A stretch of 64,000 bases of DNA from Rhodopseudomonas sp. (GTDB lineage Bacteria > Pseudomonadota > Alphaproteobacteria > Rhizobiales > Xanthobacteraceae), in assembly GCF_013377015.1 (NCBI RefSeq), contig NZ_JACABA010000005.1:186001-250000 (forward strand), read 5' to 3'. The notes below the pieces were generated by a model. It was not told the DNA's origin, ran no database searches, and saw only the letters and a program-made list of their open reading frames with translations. Both the position numbers and the translations under genes were made by a program. How positions within the stretch are numbered: position 1 is the stretch's first letter; each line of letters starts with the position of its first letter. Positions 34,710 to 44,636 of the stretch are shown here, piece after piece.

Positions 34710-37181
34710 TCACGACGGGCGGCCGGCATTGACCGCCGACAACGCTGTGCCGGCCATTGGGTCGCCATCTGTTGCTTCGCGCCAGCGCAGGATCTCGACC
34801 GCCGGTATCGGGCGGCTGAATCCCTTGAGCGTCAGCGGTTCGATCGGCCTTGCCTCGGCCCATTGCTCGACCATGCCGAAAGCGCGCTGGCTGACCACGA
34901 TCTGGCCGGCCTCGGCTTCGTCGCACAGCCGGGAGGCGAGGTTGGTGACGCTGCCGATCGCGGCGTATTCCAGCCGTCGTTCGAAGCCGATCTGGCCGAG
35001 CGTGGCGTAACCCAGCGCGATGCCCATGCCGAAGCCGAGACTATGGCCGCGGTGGCGCCATTTCTCGGTCAGCTCGCCGATCGCGTCGCGCATCTCTACT
35101 GCCATCTTGACCGCACGCTTGGTGTGGTCCGGAAAAGGGATCGGGGCATTGAACAGGATCATCACGCCGTCGCCGGCATAGCGGTCGAGCGTGCCCTCGT
35201 AGCGGAAAATCAGCTCGCCGAGTGCGGCGTGATATTCGCGCAGCACGTTCATCGCCTCTTCGGGCTCGGAGCTTTCGGTGAAGGCGGTGAAGCCGCGCAG
35301 GTCGCAGAACACCACGGTGACTTCGCGGCGGTGGCTGTCGAGCAGCGCATCGTGGCCGTCGGAGGAGGCGATCAGCTGCGCCACCTGTGGGGCCAGAAAC
35401 CGCTCCAGCCGCCGGATCCGCTCGATCTCGCCTAGCTGTTTTTCCACCCGCTCTTCCAGCGACCTGTTCCAGTTCAACAACTGGTCGGTCTGCTCCTGCA
35501 GTTTGGCGGCCTGTCGCTGCACGGTGTCGTGAGCCGAGGCCAGTTCGCGGCCTTTCTGATCGACCTCGTGGAACAGCCGCGCGTTGCGCATCGCCAGCAC
35601 CGATTGATGCGCGAAGGTGCGCATCAATGCTGTCAGATTGGCCGGAAACTCGCCGACGTCCTTGCGCAGCACGATCAGCGAGCCGAGCACGCCCTGCTGA
35701 TCGACCAGCGGCACCACCAGCACCGAATGGAAGCCGGCGGCGATCGCGAGGTCCTTCAGCGGATGATCGGCGGCAGCGGCTAGGTTGGGCACCGCGATCG
35801 GCCGCCCGCGGGTCGCGGCTTCGCCGAGAATGCTGTCGGCTTCATCGATCGTCGCATAGGCGCCGGCGCGGTTGGACGCCGTATCGACGCCGATCGCCTC
35901 GACCAGGCCGAACCTCCGGTTCGCCGAATCGTAATCGTAGATCAGCACCGCGTCGGCGTGGGTGATCTCCAGCGCCCGCGCCGCCACGGTGGGCAGCACC
36001 GCGTTGAGATCGAGCGACGACGACACCGCGCGGCCGACCTCTTCCAGTACTTTCAACTCGTTCACCGACCGCGCCAGATCGCGGGTGCGCTCCTCGACCT
36101 TGGTCTCGAGGCCGGAATATGTTTCCTGCAATTGGCCGGCCATACTGTTGAACTGGTCGGCGAGCTGCTCAAGTTCGTCCGAGGTGCGGACGTCGATGCG
36201 GTGTCCGAAATCGCCGGCCTCGAGCCGGCCCGCGCCGGAGCGCAGCGCACGGATCGGAATCAGCATCCGGCGCGCCAGCACCATCCCGGCGATGATCGCG
36301 ACCAGCAGCCCGAAGGCGATCAGAATCGCGATCCGTAGCAACAGATCGCGCACCGGCGCCAGCGCCTGGCTGCGCGGCTGTTCGAACAGCACGAACCAGC
36401 CGAGCCGCGCGATCGGCTCCGCCGCGGCCAAGACCGCATTGCCGTCGCCATCCCGTCCCGACGCCGCGACTTCGTGACCGGTTCTGAGCAGGGTCGCGAT
36501 CTGCGGCAGCGTCGAGACGTCTTTGCCCAGAACGTCCCCCCGGCTGGAGCTTGCCAGCACCAGGCCCTTGGGATCGACCAGATAGGCCGAGCCGATCTTG
36601 CCGACCTGGGCCTCGCCGACGAAACCGGACAGGAAACGCAGATCGATCTCGGCGACGGTGACGGCGGCGTCCGGTCCGGAATGCTTCACCGCGATCGACA
36701 TCGACGGCCGGGAATCGTGGAAGTAGGCCGTACCGAACGAGACGCTGCGGTCAAGGGCTTGGGTGAATTTCGGGTCGCGCGAGAAGTCCTCGCCGCTGCC
36801 GATCGACACCGTCGAACGCGTCAGCCGCAGCGCCTCGCGGCCGCCGCTGTCGATCTGGAACAGCTGGCTGATCGCGGGGACTTGCTGCATCAGCTGGGTA
36901 TAGTCGGCGCGGCGCTGCTCGATGGTGCCCACGCTGGCGCGGGTCACCCAGCTGATCTGCCGCTCGAGATCGTCCATCGATTGTTCAACGCGACGGGCGG
37001 TGGTCTCGGCTTTCTCCGCCATCGCGTTGAGCAGCGAGGTTCGGGTCTCGCGGTAGCTGATCCAGATCTCCAGTGCGCCGTTCACGGCAAGCACAAACAC
37101 GACCAGACCGACCAGCGAGATCACGTATTTCGCGAACAAGCCGCCGCGTCGAAACCAGATCTTGTCGTTGACGCCGACCAT
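34710..37181 (-). CDS. Membrane class III adenylate/guanylate cyclase with sensor, HAMP and GAF domains
   Basis: An 823-residue signalling enzyme. Order: first membrane segment about 18-38, a long periplasmic sensor region of Cache type, second membrane segment about 310-335, HAMP (IPIRALRSGAGRLEAGDFGHRI), GAF domain (about 410-555), coiled coil, then the cyclase domain. Metal-binding Asp627 (FCDLRGFT) and Asp671 (YAGDGVMILFN) are intact. The position that is Asp in classical adenylate cyclases (IGDTVNLA) is Ser744 here (IGSVTNLA), so base choice is not certain. The ATG at 37181 has AGGG six bases upstream; an ATG two codons earlier is possible. A CRP-like regulator encoded at 39592 may read its product. 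Confidence 0.88.
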   Translation of the reverse strand: MVGVNDKIWFRRGGLFAKYVISLVGLVVFVLAVNGALEIWISYRETRTSLLNAMAEKAETTARRVEQSMDDLERQISWVTRASVGTIEQRRADYTQLMQQVPAISQLFQIDSGGREALRLTRSTVSIGSGEDFSRDPKFTQALDRSVSFGTAYFHDSRPSMSIAVKHSGPDAAVTVAEIDLRFLSGFVGEAQVGKIGSAYLVDPKGLVLASSSRGDVLGKDVSTLPQIATLLRTGHEVAASGRDGDGNAVLAAAEPIARLGWFVLFEQPRSQALAPVRDLLLRIAILIAFGLLVAIIAGMVLARRMLIPIRALRSGAGRLEAGDFGHRIDVRTSDELEQLADQFNSMAGQLQETYSGLETKVEERTRDLARSVNELKVLEEVGRAVSSSLDLNAVLPTVAARALEITHADAVLIYDYDSANRRFGLVEAIGVDTASNRAGAYATIDEADSILGEAATRGRPIAVPNLAAAADHPLKDLAIAAGFHSVLVVPLVDQQGVLGSLIVLRKDVGEFPANLTALMRTFAHQSVLAMRNARLFHEVDQKGRELASAHDTVQRQAAKLQEQTDQLLNWNRSLEERVEKQLGEIERIRRLERFLAPQVAQLIASSDGHDALLDSHRREVTVVFCDLRGFTAFTESSEPEEAMNVLREYHAALGELIFRYEGTLDRYAGDGVMILFNAPIPFPDHTKRAVKMAVEMRDAIGELTEKWRHRGHSLGFGMGIALGYATLGQIGFERRLEYAAIGSVTNLASRLCDEAEAGQIVVSQRAFGMVEQWAEARPIEPLTLKGFSRPIPAVEILRWREATDGDPMAGTALSAVNAGRPS

Positions 37182-37227
37182 ACACATCCCTTGCGCGAGA
37201 GCTTTCGACCGCGCGCTTAAAATCGTT

Positions 37228-37262
37228 GCGGATATCGGAGCGTGGCTCGCGCCGATATCCGC
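37228..37262 (-). terminator. Long hairpin downstream of the AsmA gene
   Basis: GCGGATATCGG pairs perfectly with CCGATATCCGC around a 13-base loop that itself can fold (GCG...CGC). On the minus strand a short T stretch (ATTTTAAG) follows within ten bases. It lies between the AsmA stop and the cyclase start and most likely ends the AsmA transcript; an operator for the cyclase gene is an alternative. Confidence 0.5.
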
Positions 37263-37352
37263 GTGGCCGACAGCGGCCAGCTTTGTCCTTATCACAATTT
37301 GGCGGGGGCTGGCGCGGGGGGACCCCGCGCAAATTTGGACGCCGGCAGCCGG

Positions 37353-39293
37353 TCAGCGGTTGAACAGCTGCTTCATGATGGCTTTCATGGTCGCATCATT
37401 GTCCGGATTGCCCGGTGTGTGCTGCTCGCTGTCGGATTGTGGCTGGGGCTTCTGCCCGGCGGGCACCTGCGGCGAGCGGCCCCGATTGCCTCCAGCTCCC
37501 TGGCTATCCTGTCCCTGTTGGATCAGTTTCCCCAGCGTTTCGCCGAGCTCGCCGCCCAGCGGGTTCGTTCCGCTTCCAGCGCCGCCGCCCGCCGGGCCGA
37601 ACAGGCCTTTGCCGAGTTCGCGCAGCTTGGCGTAAGCGGCGTCCGGATTGTCCAGAATCCCGGCGGCGTCGGGGAAGATCCGTGGCTCGCTCCAGGGCCC
37701 GTCGATCACCACCGGGATGCCGAAGCCGACCGGATCGCTGCTGCCGCCCTGACCCTGCGTCGTCATCACCAGCTTGGGTTCGACCCGGAACGCCAGCGAC
37801 TTGGCCGCAAGATCGATCGTTCCGGTCCCGGTCATCCGCACCAATGGACCGATCAGCACCAGGTCGGAGGACGTCGCCTTGCCTTGTTGGATCCGGAACG
37901 ACGCGCTGAGTTGCGACAGGTCGGTGGCCTCGGTCTTGCTCTCCTGCCATCCCGACAGCGTGCTGGCGGTCAGGGTGCGAATCATCTTGGCGACGTTGAG
38001 GCCGCGGATTTCGCCGTCGCTGAAATTGACGAACGCCGTTCCGGCCAGCGTCGACATTATCGCGCGCGGGTTGGCGCCGCTGGCCCGCACGACGATCTTC
38101 GCCTGCATCTTGCCGTCGAGCTTGTCGAACTCGGCGAGGCCGGTCAGCAGTGGTAAGGCGCGCACGCCATTGAGATCGCCGCGCAGGGTGTAGGAAGGCG
38201 TTCGCGTCGAGACGTCGATTCCCACCTCGCCGTCGGCCTGGCCGCCATAGACGCCGAGCTGCGAGAACTGCGCGGTCATCGCGCCGTCAGCCAGCCTGGC
38301 GTCGATCGAGGCGGGCGCGAAACTCGCTTCGCCGATCTTCAGCTCGGTGGCGGAAAGGCGGATCTGCGCATCGACATAGTTCAATCCAGCGAGGTCGATC
38401 GGGGCATCGCTCCACGGTTCGCCGGCCTTTGACGAGGTCGGGGCGGTCGCGACGTCCAGTCGCTGAAAGTCGAGGTCGAGTTTCAGCAGCGGTTTGCTGG
38501 CAAGGTCGGCCGAGGCCCAGCCGTTGAACTGTCCCTCGCCAAGAATTCCGCTCAGTCCGTTGATCTGCAAGATGGTACCATTGAGGCGGACATCGGCCTT
38601 GGCGGTGAGCTGAGATTTCAGCAGGTCCGGGGCGTCGAGTTTCAGGTCGACCGGGATGGTTTGCCGCGCCAGTGGCGGCTGCGGCACGGCGGCCTTGATT
38701 TCGAAGGAGAGATGGCGTTCGCCAAGCCGGGCCTTGCCGGAGCCACTCACCCGGCGCTCTGGCCCGATGCGGATCTCGGCATCGATGCCGTCGATGCGGT
38801 TCTCGACGCCGTCGCGGGCATTCGCAAAGACCACGGCGCCGTCGGCGATGCTGACATGGTCGATCGTGAAGTTGGGTGCGTCGACAGCTCCGGCCGGCGA
38901 TGCCGGTTTGGGAGTGGTCGTCGCACCGCTGCGGTCGCGCAGCAAGGGCACGTGGATCACCGGGTGGGTGAAGGTGAGGTCGGTGATTTGCGGGTTGCCC
39001 GAGATTGCGCTGCCAAGCGGCAGTGCGGCACGGATGCTGCCGATCGTGATGCTCTTGTCCTTGCCGCTCTCGCGTGGGTCCTGAACCGTGACGTCGTGCA
39101 GCGTCACATTAAGTCCGGGCAAAAGCGAAACCGTGGTTGTGCCGCCGACCATGATCCGGTAACCGGTGTCGCGCTCGACCCGGGTCTGGATCGCGGAGTT
39201 GATCCAGCTCGATGGGATTCCGACCATCAGCAGCAGGACGATCGCAACGACGGCGATCGCGATCCCGGCAACGCCAATCCTCATCGTTTTCAT
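37353..39293 (-). CDS. AsmA-family envelope protein
   Basis: A 646-residue protein with one N-terminal membrane anchor (about residues 4-25: IGVAGIAIAVVAIVLLLMVG) and a large periplasmic part. The N-terminal AsmA-type segment (TGYRIMVGGTTTVSLLPGLNVTLHDVTV) and C-terminal AsmA_2-like region (VNFSDGEIRGLNVAKMIRTL) are visible. The last 70 residues are Gly/Pro/Gln-rich. AsmA-type proteins are bridge-like lipid carriers or assembly factors between the membranes (family knowledge). No direct operon partner. Confidence 0.88.
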   Translation of the reverse strand: MKTMRIGVAGIAIAVVAIVLLLMVGIPSSWINSAIQTRVERDTGYRIMVGGTTTVSLLPGLNVTLHDVTVQDPRESGKDKSITIGSIRAALPLGSAISGNPQITDLTFTHPVIHVPLLRDRSGATTTPKPASPAGAVDAPNFTIDHVSIADGAVVFANARDGVENRIDGIDAEIRIGPERRVSGSGKARLGERHLSFEIKAAVPQPPLARQTIPVDLKLDAPDLLKSQLTAKADVRLNGTILQINGLSGILGEGQFNGWASADLASKPLLKLDLDFQRLDVATAPTSSKAGEPWSDAPIDLAGLNYVDAQIRLSATELKIGEASFAPASIDARLADGAMTAQFSQLGVYGGQADGEVGIDVSTRTPSYTLRGDLNGVRALPLLTGLAEFDKLDGKMQAKIVVRASGANPRAIMSTLAGTAFVNFSDGEIRGLNVAKMIRTLTASTLSGWQESKTEATDLSQLSASFRIQQGKATSSDLVLIGPLVRMTGTGTIDLAAKSLAFRVEPKLVMTTQGQGGSSDPVGFGIPVVIDGPWSEPRIFPDAAGILDNPDAAYAKLRELGKGLFGPAGGGAGSGTNPLGGELGETLGKLIQQGQDSQGAGGNRGRSPQVPAGQKPQPQSDSEQHTPGNPDNDATMKAIMKQLFNR

Positions 39294-39498
39294 CTCACAA
39301 CCTCAACCAGCGAAACGCGCCACCGCTTTGCCGCTACCGGCGCGTCCAAACAATGATGGTGCGGCGCGAGGATTCTCGTGGGCATATTAATTCCAATTCC
39401 AAGTCCGCGTCGATCATATCGCCGTTTTGACTCGTGCACACGGCGATGGGCCGGTGCGCAAAGCCGTCAAAAATACCGCAACCGTGCTGCAAAGTTAT

Positions 39499-39537
39499 GT
39501 GACTTGTGACACAGTTCTCCTGTCGCCCCTTTGTCAC
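39499..39537 (+). promoter_or_regulatory. GTGAC half-site cluster upstream of the CRP-like gene
   Basis: GTGAC occurs at 39499-39503 and 39506-39510, with the inverse GTCAC at 39533-39537, 55-93 bases before the CRP-like start. CRP-family proteins recognise TGTGA/TCACA arms, so autoregulation is plausible, although the spacing is not the classical N6. Confidence 0.35.
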
Positions 39538-39591
39538 GGCGGCGGCGCCGTCGTTCCCGATCAAATCGAGCCAGGGCTGGAAACCGTTGCG

Positions 39592-40266
39592 ATGACCAAA
39601 CAGGCCGAATTTGCGGTGATCCTGAAGATGAATCCAATGTTCGCGGATCTCGGCCCCGATGAGTTGCAGCGGATCTCCGGGCTTTGCCATACCCAGCAGC
39701 TTGCCACTGGCGAAATGCTGTTTCAGAAGGGCGACCACGGCGACGCGCTGTTCGGAGTCCGGCGCGGCCAGATCCGGATCGAAACCGGCGCGCAGGACGG
39801 CAGCCGTCTGACCTTGAACTTTCAGGGTCCTGGCGATCTGTTTGGCGAGGTTGCGGTGCTCGATGGCCAGAGCCGCACCGCGGACGCCACCGCCAGCGAG
39901 CCGACCGAACTGTTCGTGCTGCGGCGCGAGGATTTTCTGGGCCATTTGGAACGCGAGCCGAAGGTGGCGCTGAAACTGATCGCGCTGCTGTGCCAGCGGA
40001 TCAGGTGGATGAGCGAACGAATGGAAGAGTCGGTATTGCAGCCGCTGCCGGTGCGGTTGGCGCGAAGGCTGTGCGCGCTGGCGTCCGACTTCGGATCGGA
40101 AGTGCACATTTCGCAGGAGCAGCTCGGCGTGTTCGTCGGCGCCGCGCGCGAGAGCGTCAACCGGCAATTGCAGGCGTGGCGCAAGGACGGCATCCTCGAC
40201 CTGCAGCGCGGCCGCATCCTGCTCAAGAATGTCGGCAAATTGACCGCGGTGGCGCGCAACGAATAG
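39592..40266 (+). CDS. CRP-like transcriptional regulator
   Basis: A 224-residue Crp/Fnr protein. The phosphate-binding cassette FGEVAVLDGQSRTADATA keeps the Gly-Glu and Arg-Thr-Ala residues that bind cyclic nucleotide, and the C-terminal helix-turn-helix is ISQEQLGVFVGAARESVNRQLQAWRKDG. The ATG at 39592 gives the usual length; the 55-residue upstream extension is not family sequence. It lies near the cyclase gene (34710-37181) though not in one operon, so a local cyclic-nucleotide circuit is likely. Confidence 0.88.
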   Translation: MTKQAEFAVILKMNPMFADLGPDELQRISGLCHTQQLATGEMLFQKGDHGDALFGVRRGQIRIETGAQDGSRLTLNFQGPGDLFGEVAVLDGQSRTADATASEPTELFVLRREDFLGHLEREPKVALKLIALLCQRIRWMSERMEESVLQPLPVRLARRLCALASDFGSEVHISQEQLGVFVGAARESVNRQLQAWRKDGILDLQRGRILLKNVGKLTAVARNE

Positions 40267-40275
40267 CGCGCGAGC

Positions 40276-43200
40276 CTATTTGCTGCGCCAGAACGACAGA
40301 CCCTTGGCCGGAGCCGGAGCCTCGGCTGGCGTCGCCGCGGGTTGCGGCTTGGCCGGCGCCGGCTTCGGCGGCTCGCTGTGGTCGGCCGGTTCCTCGCTGG
40401 TGGTGCTGAGCAGCTTCTTGCCGAACTTCCACGACAATTGCCCGATGTCGTCCATCATCATGAACATCGCCGGCACGAAGATCAGCGACAGCACGGTCGA
40501 GAACACCAACCCGCCGATCACCGCCAGCGCCATAGGCGAGCGGAACTCGCCGCCGGCGCCGAATGCCAGCGCGCTCGGCATCATGCCGGCCGCCATGGCG
40601 ATGGTGGTCATCACGATCGGGCGGGCGCGCTTCTGGCCGGCGTCGATCATCGCCTCCTCGCGGTTCTTGCCGTCGCGAATCGATTCGATCGCGAATTCGA
40701 CCAGCATGATCGCGTTCTTGGTGACGATGCCCATCAGCATCAGGATGCCGATCCAGACCGGCGTGGTGAGCTGTTTGCCGGTCACCAGCAGTGCCGCGAT
40801 CGCGCCGCCGATTGACAGCGGCAGCGAGAACAGGATGGTAATCGGCTGCAGGAAGGTGCCGAACAGCAGCACCAGCACCGCATAGACCATCATCAGGCCG
40901 GCGCTGATCGCGGTGGCGAAGCCGTCCGAGAGTTCGTTCAGGCTTTCGGCATCACCGGATGGGCTGACTTTGACCCCCTTGGGCAGGGTCTTCATCACCG
41001 GCAGATCGTTGATCTTCTTGGTGGCGTCGCCGAGCGCGGCGGTGCCGACCAGATCGGCGGCCACGGTGGCTTGGCGTTCGCGGTCGTAGCGATTGATGCT
41101 GGTCGGGCCCTGATCGAACTTCACGTCGGCCACCACCGAGAGCGGCACCGCGCCGCGGCCGCCGAGGATCGGCACCCGCAACTGCTCGAGCGTCTGCAGG
41201 TTGCCGCGGGCGCTGTCTTCGAGTTGAACCCGGATCGGCACCAGCCGGTCGCCGGCGTCGAATTTGGCCAGCGCCGGACCGACGTCGCCGATGGTGGCGA
41301 CGCGGATGGTCTCCGACAGCCCCTCGGTGGAAACGCCGAGCCGTGCCGCGAGATCAGCGCGCGGCTGGATTCGCAGTTCGGGCCGGTCCAGCGAGGTCTC
41401 CGAGATCACGTTGGCGACGATCGGAATCCGCTTCATCTGGGTCGCCAGTTCTTGGGCGACGTTGCTGACGATATTGCTGTCGATCCCGGTTACCACCAGC
41501 GAGATCGCGCGCAGCCCGTTCTCGTCGAGGAACCAGTGACGGATATCCGGAATGGTCTCGAGTTCCTTGCTGATATCGAGTTCGAGTTCGCGCTGGGTGA
41601 TCTTGCGGTCGTGCTTCGGCGAGTAGTTGACGATCAGTGCCGCGCGCCGCACCTCGAAGGTGCCCGGCGGCACTCGGCCGCCATCGACGAACACGCTCTT
41701 GACCTCGGGCCGCCTGCGCAGGCGAGCGACGATGTCCTCGGTGGTTTTTTCGGTGAAGGCGAGCTGGGTGCCCGGCGGCAGCTCCATTGCCAGCAGCGAA
41801 CGCGCGGTATCCTGCGCGGGCAGGAAGCCCTGCGGCAGCAGCGTGATGCTCCAGATCGAGGCGGCGAAAATGCCAAACCCGATCAGCACCGTGATGTAAT
41901 GATGCTTCACCGACCAGGTCACCAGATTGGTGTAGGTCTGCAGGATCGCGCCCGCTGGCTTCTCCTCGTGCGGATGATCCTTCAGGAAATAGGCCGCCAG
42001 CACCGGCGTCACGAATCGCGCCGCCAGCAGCGAGAAGAATACCTGCACTGACACCGTTATGCCGAACTGCTTGAAGAACTGCCCGGCGATGCCGGACATG
42101 AAGCTGGCCGGGGCGAAGATCGCGATGATGGTGAGCGAGATGGCTATGACTGCGAGGCCGATCTCGTCGGCGGCCTCGATCGCGGCCTCGTAGGGCGATT
42201 TGCCCATTCGCATGTGCCGGACGATGTTCTCAATCTCGACGATGGCGTCGTCGACGAGAATACCAGTGGACAGCGTGATGGCGAGGAAGCTCACCAGGTT
42301 GAGCGAGAAGCCGAGAATGTCCATCGCCCAGAACGCCGGGAAGATCGACAGCGGCAGCGAGATTGCGGCGATGATGGTGGCGCGGAAGTCGCGCAAGAAC
42401 AGGAAGACGATGATGACCGCCAGCGTCGCGCCTTCGAACAGGGTCGAGATCGCGGCCTCATAATTGCCCTTGGTGAAATCGACCGAGGTGTCGATCAGCT
42501 TCAGGTCGACGTCCGGATAGGCGGTCTTCAGCGCGTCGATCCGCTTCTGCACCGCGGCGGCGACCACCACGTCGCTGGCGCCCTTGCTGCGCTTGATGCC
42601 GAGCGCCACTACCGGCTCGCCGTTGAAGCGCGCGAAGGTGCGGCGGTCTGCGATGGTGTCGGTGACGGTGCCGAGGTCGTCGAGCCGGATCTCGCCGCCC
42701 GCGGGCAGGCTGATCATGGTGCCGGCGAGGTCGTTCAGGGTCTTGGCGCCGGCGAGAGTCCGGATTGCCTGATCGTTTTTGCCGATCTCGGCGCGGCCGC
42801 CGGCGAGATCGACATTGGTGCCGCGCAGCCGGCGGCTGACGTCGAGCGCGGTGAGGCCCGCGGCCTGCAGCCGGTCCGGATCGAGCGACACCAGGATCTC
42901 GCGCTCGACACCGCCGATGCGCTCGACCTGGGCGACGTTGCGGACGCCCTGCAGCGCGCGCTTGACCACGTCGTCGACGAACCACGACAATTGCTCGGGC
43001 GTCTTGCCCGGCGAGATCGCCGCGTAGGTGACGATCGGCAGCCCGATCACGTCGACCCGCTGGATCAGCGGCTCGTTGACGTTTTGCGGCAAATTGGCCC
43101 GGACGCGGGTGACCGCGTCCTTGACGTCGTTCAGCGCCCGGTCGGTATTGGTCTCCAGTGCGAACTGGACCGTGGTCACCGACAAGCCGTCGGTAATCGA

Positions 43201-43452
43201 CGAGGCGATGTGCCGGACGCCTTCGACGCCGGAGAGGCCGTCTTCAATGGTCTTGGTGACTTGCGCTTCAAGCTCCGCCGGCGCCGCGCCGAACTGCGCC
43301 ACCGCGACCGAGATCACCGGGATATCGGCGCTCGGCAGCCGCGTCACCGCGAGCTTGGTGAAACTGATCCATCCCAGCACCAGCAGGATGATGGAGAACA
43401 CTACCGACGGCAGCGGGTGGCGAATCGACCAGGATGAGACATTGAGTGCCAT
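40276..43452 (-). CDS. RND efflux transporter permease (AcrB/HAE1 family)
   Basis: A 1058-residue inner-membrane pump, normal for the family. Twelve membrane segments are expected, with the first at 15-30, and the proton-relay aspartates in GILVDDAIVEIENI of segment 4. Periplasmic porter and docking domains repeat in each half. It expels hydrophobic compounds by proton antiport through an adaptor and an outer-membrane channel, none of the latter being in the window. The C-terminus is Pro/Ala-rich. Its start overlaps the adaptor stop (TAATG). It ends nine bases from the convergent CRP-like gene. Confidence 0.93.
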   Translation of the reverse strand: MALNVSSWSIRHPLPSVVFSIILLVLGWISFTKLAVTRLPSADIPVISVAVAQFGAAPAELEAQVTKTIEDGLSGVEGVRHIASSITDGLSVTTVQFALETNTDRALNDVKDAVTRVRANLPQNVNEPLIQRVDVIGLPIVTYAAISPGKTPEQLSWFVDDVVKRALQGVRNVAQVERIGGVEREILVSLDPDRLQAAGLTALDVSRRLRGTNVDLAGGRAEIGKNDQAIRTLAGAKTLNDLAGTMISLPAGGEIRLDDLGTVTDTIADRRTFARFNGEPVVALGIKRSKGASDVVVAAAVQKRIDALKTAYPDVDLKLIDTSVDFTKGNYEAAISTLFEGATLAVIIVFLFLRDFRATIIAAISLPLSIFPAFWAMDILGFSLNLVSFLAITLSTGILVDDAIVEIENIVRHMRMGKSPYEAAIEAADEIGLAVIAISLTIIAIFAPASFMSGIAGQFFKQFGITVSVQVFFSLLAARFVTPVLAAYFLKDHPHEEKPAGAILQTYTNLVTWSVKHHYITVLIGFGIFAASIWSITLLPQGFLPAQDTARSLLAMELPPGTQLAFTEKTTEDIVARLRRRPEVKSVFVDGGRVPPGTFEVRRAALIVNYSPKHDRKITQRELELDISKELETIPDIRHWFLDENGLRAISLVVTGIDSNIVSNVAQELATQMKRIPIVANVISETSLDRPELRIQPRADLAARLGVSTEGLSETIRVATIGDVGPALAKFDAGDRLVPIRVQLEDSARGNLQTLEQLRVPILGGRGAVPLSVVADVKFDQGPTSINRYDRERQATVAADLVGTAALGDATKKINDLPVMKTLPKGVKVSPSGDAESLNELSDGFATAISAGLMMVYAVLVLLFGTFLQPITILFSLPLSIGGAIAALLVTGKQLTTPVWIGILMLMGIVTKNAIMLVEFAIESIRDGKNREEAMIDAGQKRARPIVMTTIAMAAGMMPSALAFGAGGEFRSPMALAVIGGLVFSTVLSLIFVPAMFMMMDDIGQLSWKFGKKLLSTTSEEPADHSEPPKPAPAKPQPAATPAEAPAPAKGLSFWRSK

Positions 43453-44432
43453 TAGCGTACCCGCGATCGGTCGGTTTCATCGGCGAACATGGTCTTGATC
43501 AGGTCGCCGTCATGCAGCGAGGTGCCGGCGTCGGCCACAACCAACTCGCCCTCTTTGACGCCTTCGAGAATTTCGATGCTGGAATCGGACACCAGACCGA
43601 CCCGGACTCTTCTCGTCTCGACGGTGTTGCCCCTCACCACCTGAACAGTCAGATGGTCGATCGCCGAGCGAGGAATCGCGACGCCGCAGCTGCGCCGCGC
43701 GTCGATGGTGGCACGTGCGAACATCCCAACCTTGAGCGCCGGGGTTCTGGTAACCGAGACCCGGACATGGCCGAGCTGGGTGGTGCGCTCGATCGCCGGC
43801 GCGATCAACCGGACCCGCCCGGCCAGATCTGGCCCGTCGTCCCGGCTGATCCGCGCCGTCGCACCTGGGTTGAGCTTCAGCGCGTGGATCCCCGGCACTT
43901 CGGCATCGAGTTCGATATCGTTGTCGACCGCGATCCGCACCATCGGTCCGCCCATAGGCGACGCCGGCGCGCCGACAATGGTCATGATCTTGGTCACCAG
44001 TCCGGCGACCGGCGCCCGCAGCGACGACTTGCCGCCCTGCGGTGACGGCGGCGGCGTCAGCCGGATTAGTTCCTGGTTCTCGGTGACGAGGTCGCCCTCA
44101 CGGACCAGGATGTCGGTGACCTTGGAGCCTTCGCGATCGACGCTGACCAGCGCTTCCTTGCGGGGCACGATGAAGCCGGTGACCCGCACCATGTCGGAGA
44201 AACAGGCGTTGGTCGCCTTGACGACAGTGACCTGCACGCCGGAGGCGGCAGCCTCGCTGGCTGCGTTCTTTTCCGCAGCGAGGCACGACGTGCCCAATGG
44301 TGCGGCGAGGATGGCGGCGGCCGTGAACGCCACCAAGGCGGTCGTCCGAACCGGGATGATGAAACGGAAGTTGGCCTGCATTGCGGGTCGATCCACACCT
44401 AGGTCATGAGCGTCTGTCATGAGCATACTCAC
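43452..44432 (-). CDS. RND efflux periplasmic adaptor
   Basis: A 326-residue (longest frame) HlyD-type adaptor with lipoyl half-motifs (VTDILVREGDLVTENQ; LRAPVAGLVTKIM) and beta-barrel segments. A signal peptide is clear if translation starts at the ATG at 44381 (MQANFRFIIP...SCLAAE); the earlier starts 44432 and 44420 add a short leader, and none has a strong ribosome-binding site. It is the partner of the RND pump encoded next and a paralog of the orphan adaptor at 33676. Confidence 0.88.
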   Translation of the reverse strand: MSMLMTDAHDLGVDRPAMQANFRFIIPVRTTALVAFTAAAILAAPLGTSCLAAEKNAASEAAASGVQVTVVKATNACFSDMVRVTGFIVPRKEALVSVDREGSKVTDILVREGDLVTENQELIRLTPPPSPQGGKSSLRAPVAGLVTKIMTIVGAPASPMGGPMVRIAVDNDIELDAEVPGIHALKLNPGATARISRDDGPDLAGRVRLIAPAIERTTQLGHVRVSVTRTPALKVGMFARATIDARRSCGVAIPRSAIDHLTVQVVRGNTVETRRVRVGLVSDSSIEILEGVKEGELVVADAGTSLHDGDLIKTMFADETDRSRVR

Positions 44433-44560
44433 TCAGGGTCTCGAATCCGGCGTTCGCTTCACCAGTCTAGTTTTACAGCGAACTCGAATTGAACGGACAC
44501 TGAAAACAATTATTCCGGTGCGGTGGCGCGCTCGGGCAATCTACACAGGGTCTTGAAGTT

Positions 44561-44595
44561 GCAAAAGAGCAAAAGAGTTCCGCGAGACGCGGAAC
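44561..44595 (-). terminator. Rho-independent terminator after the OmpA-type gene
   Basis: GTTCCGCG-AGA-CGCGGAAC forms a perfect eight-base stem with a three-base loop. On the minus strand it is followed by TCTTTTGCTCTTTTGC, two T-runs. It lies about 40 bases past the OmpA-type stop at 44637. Confidence 0.75.
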
Positions 44596-44636
44596 GCCGA
44601 ATTGCTAATAGGATCGTGAGAAGAGCTCTTGCGGTA

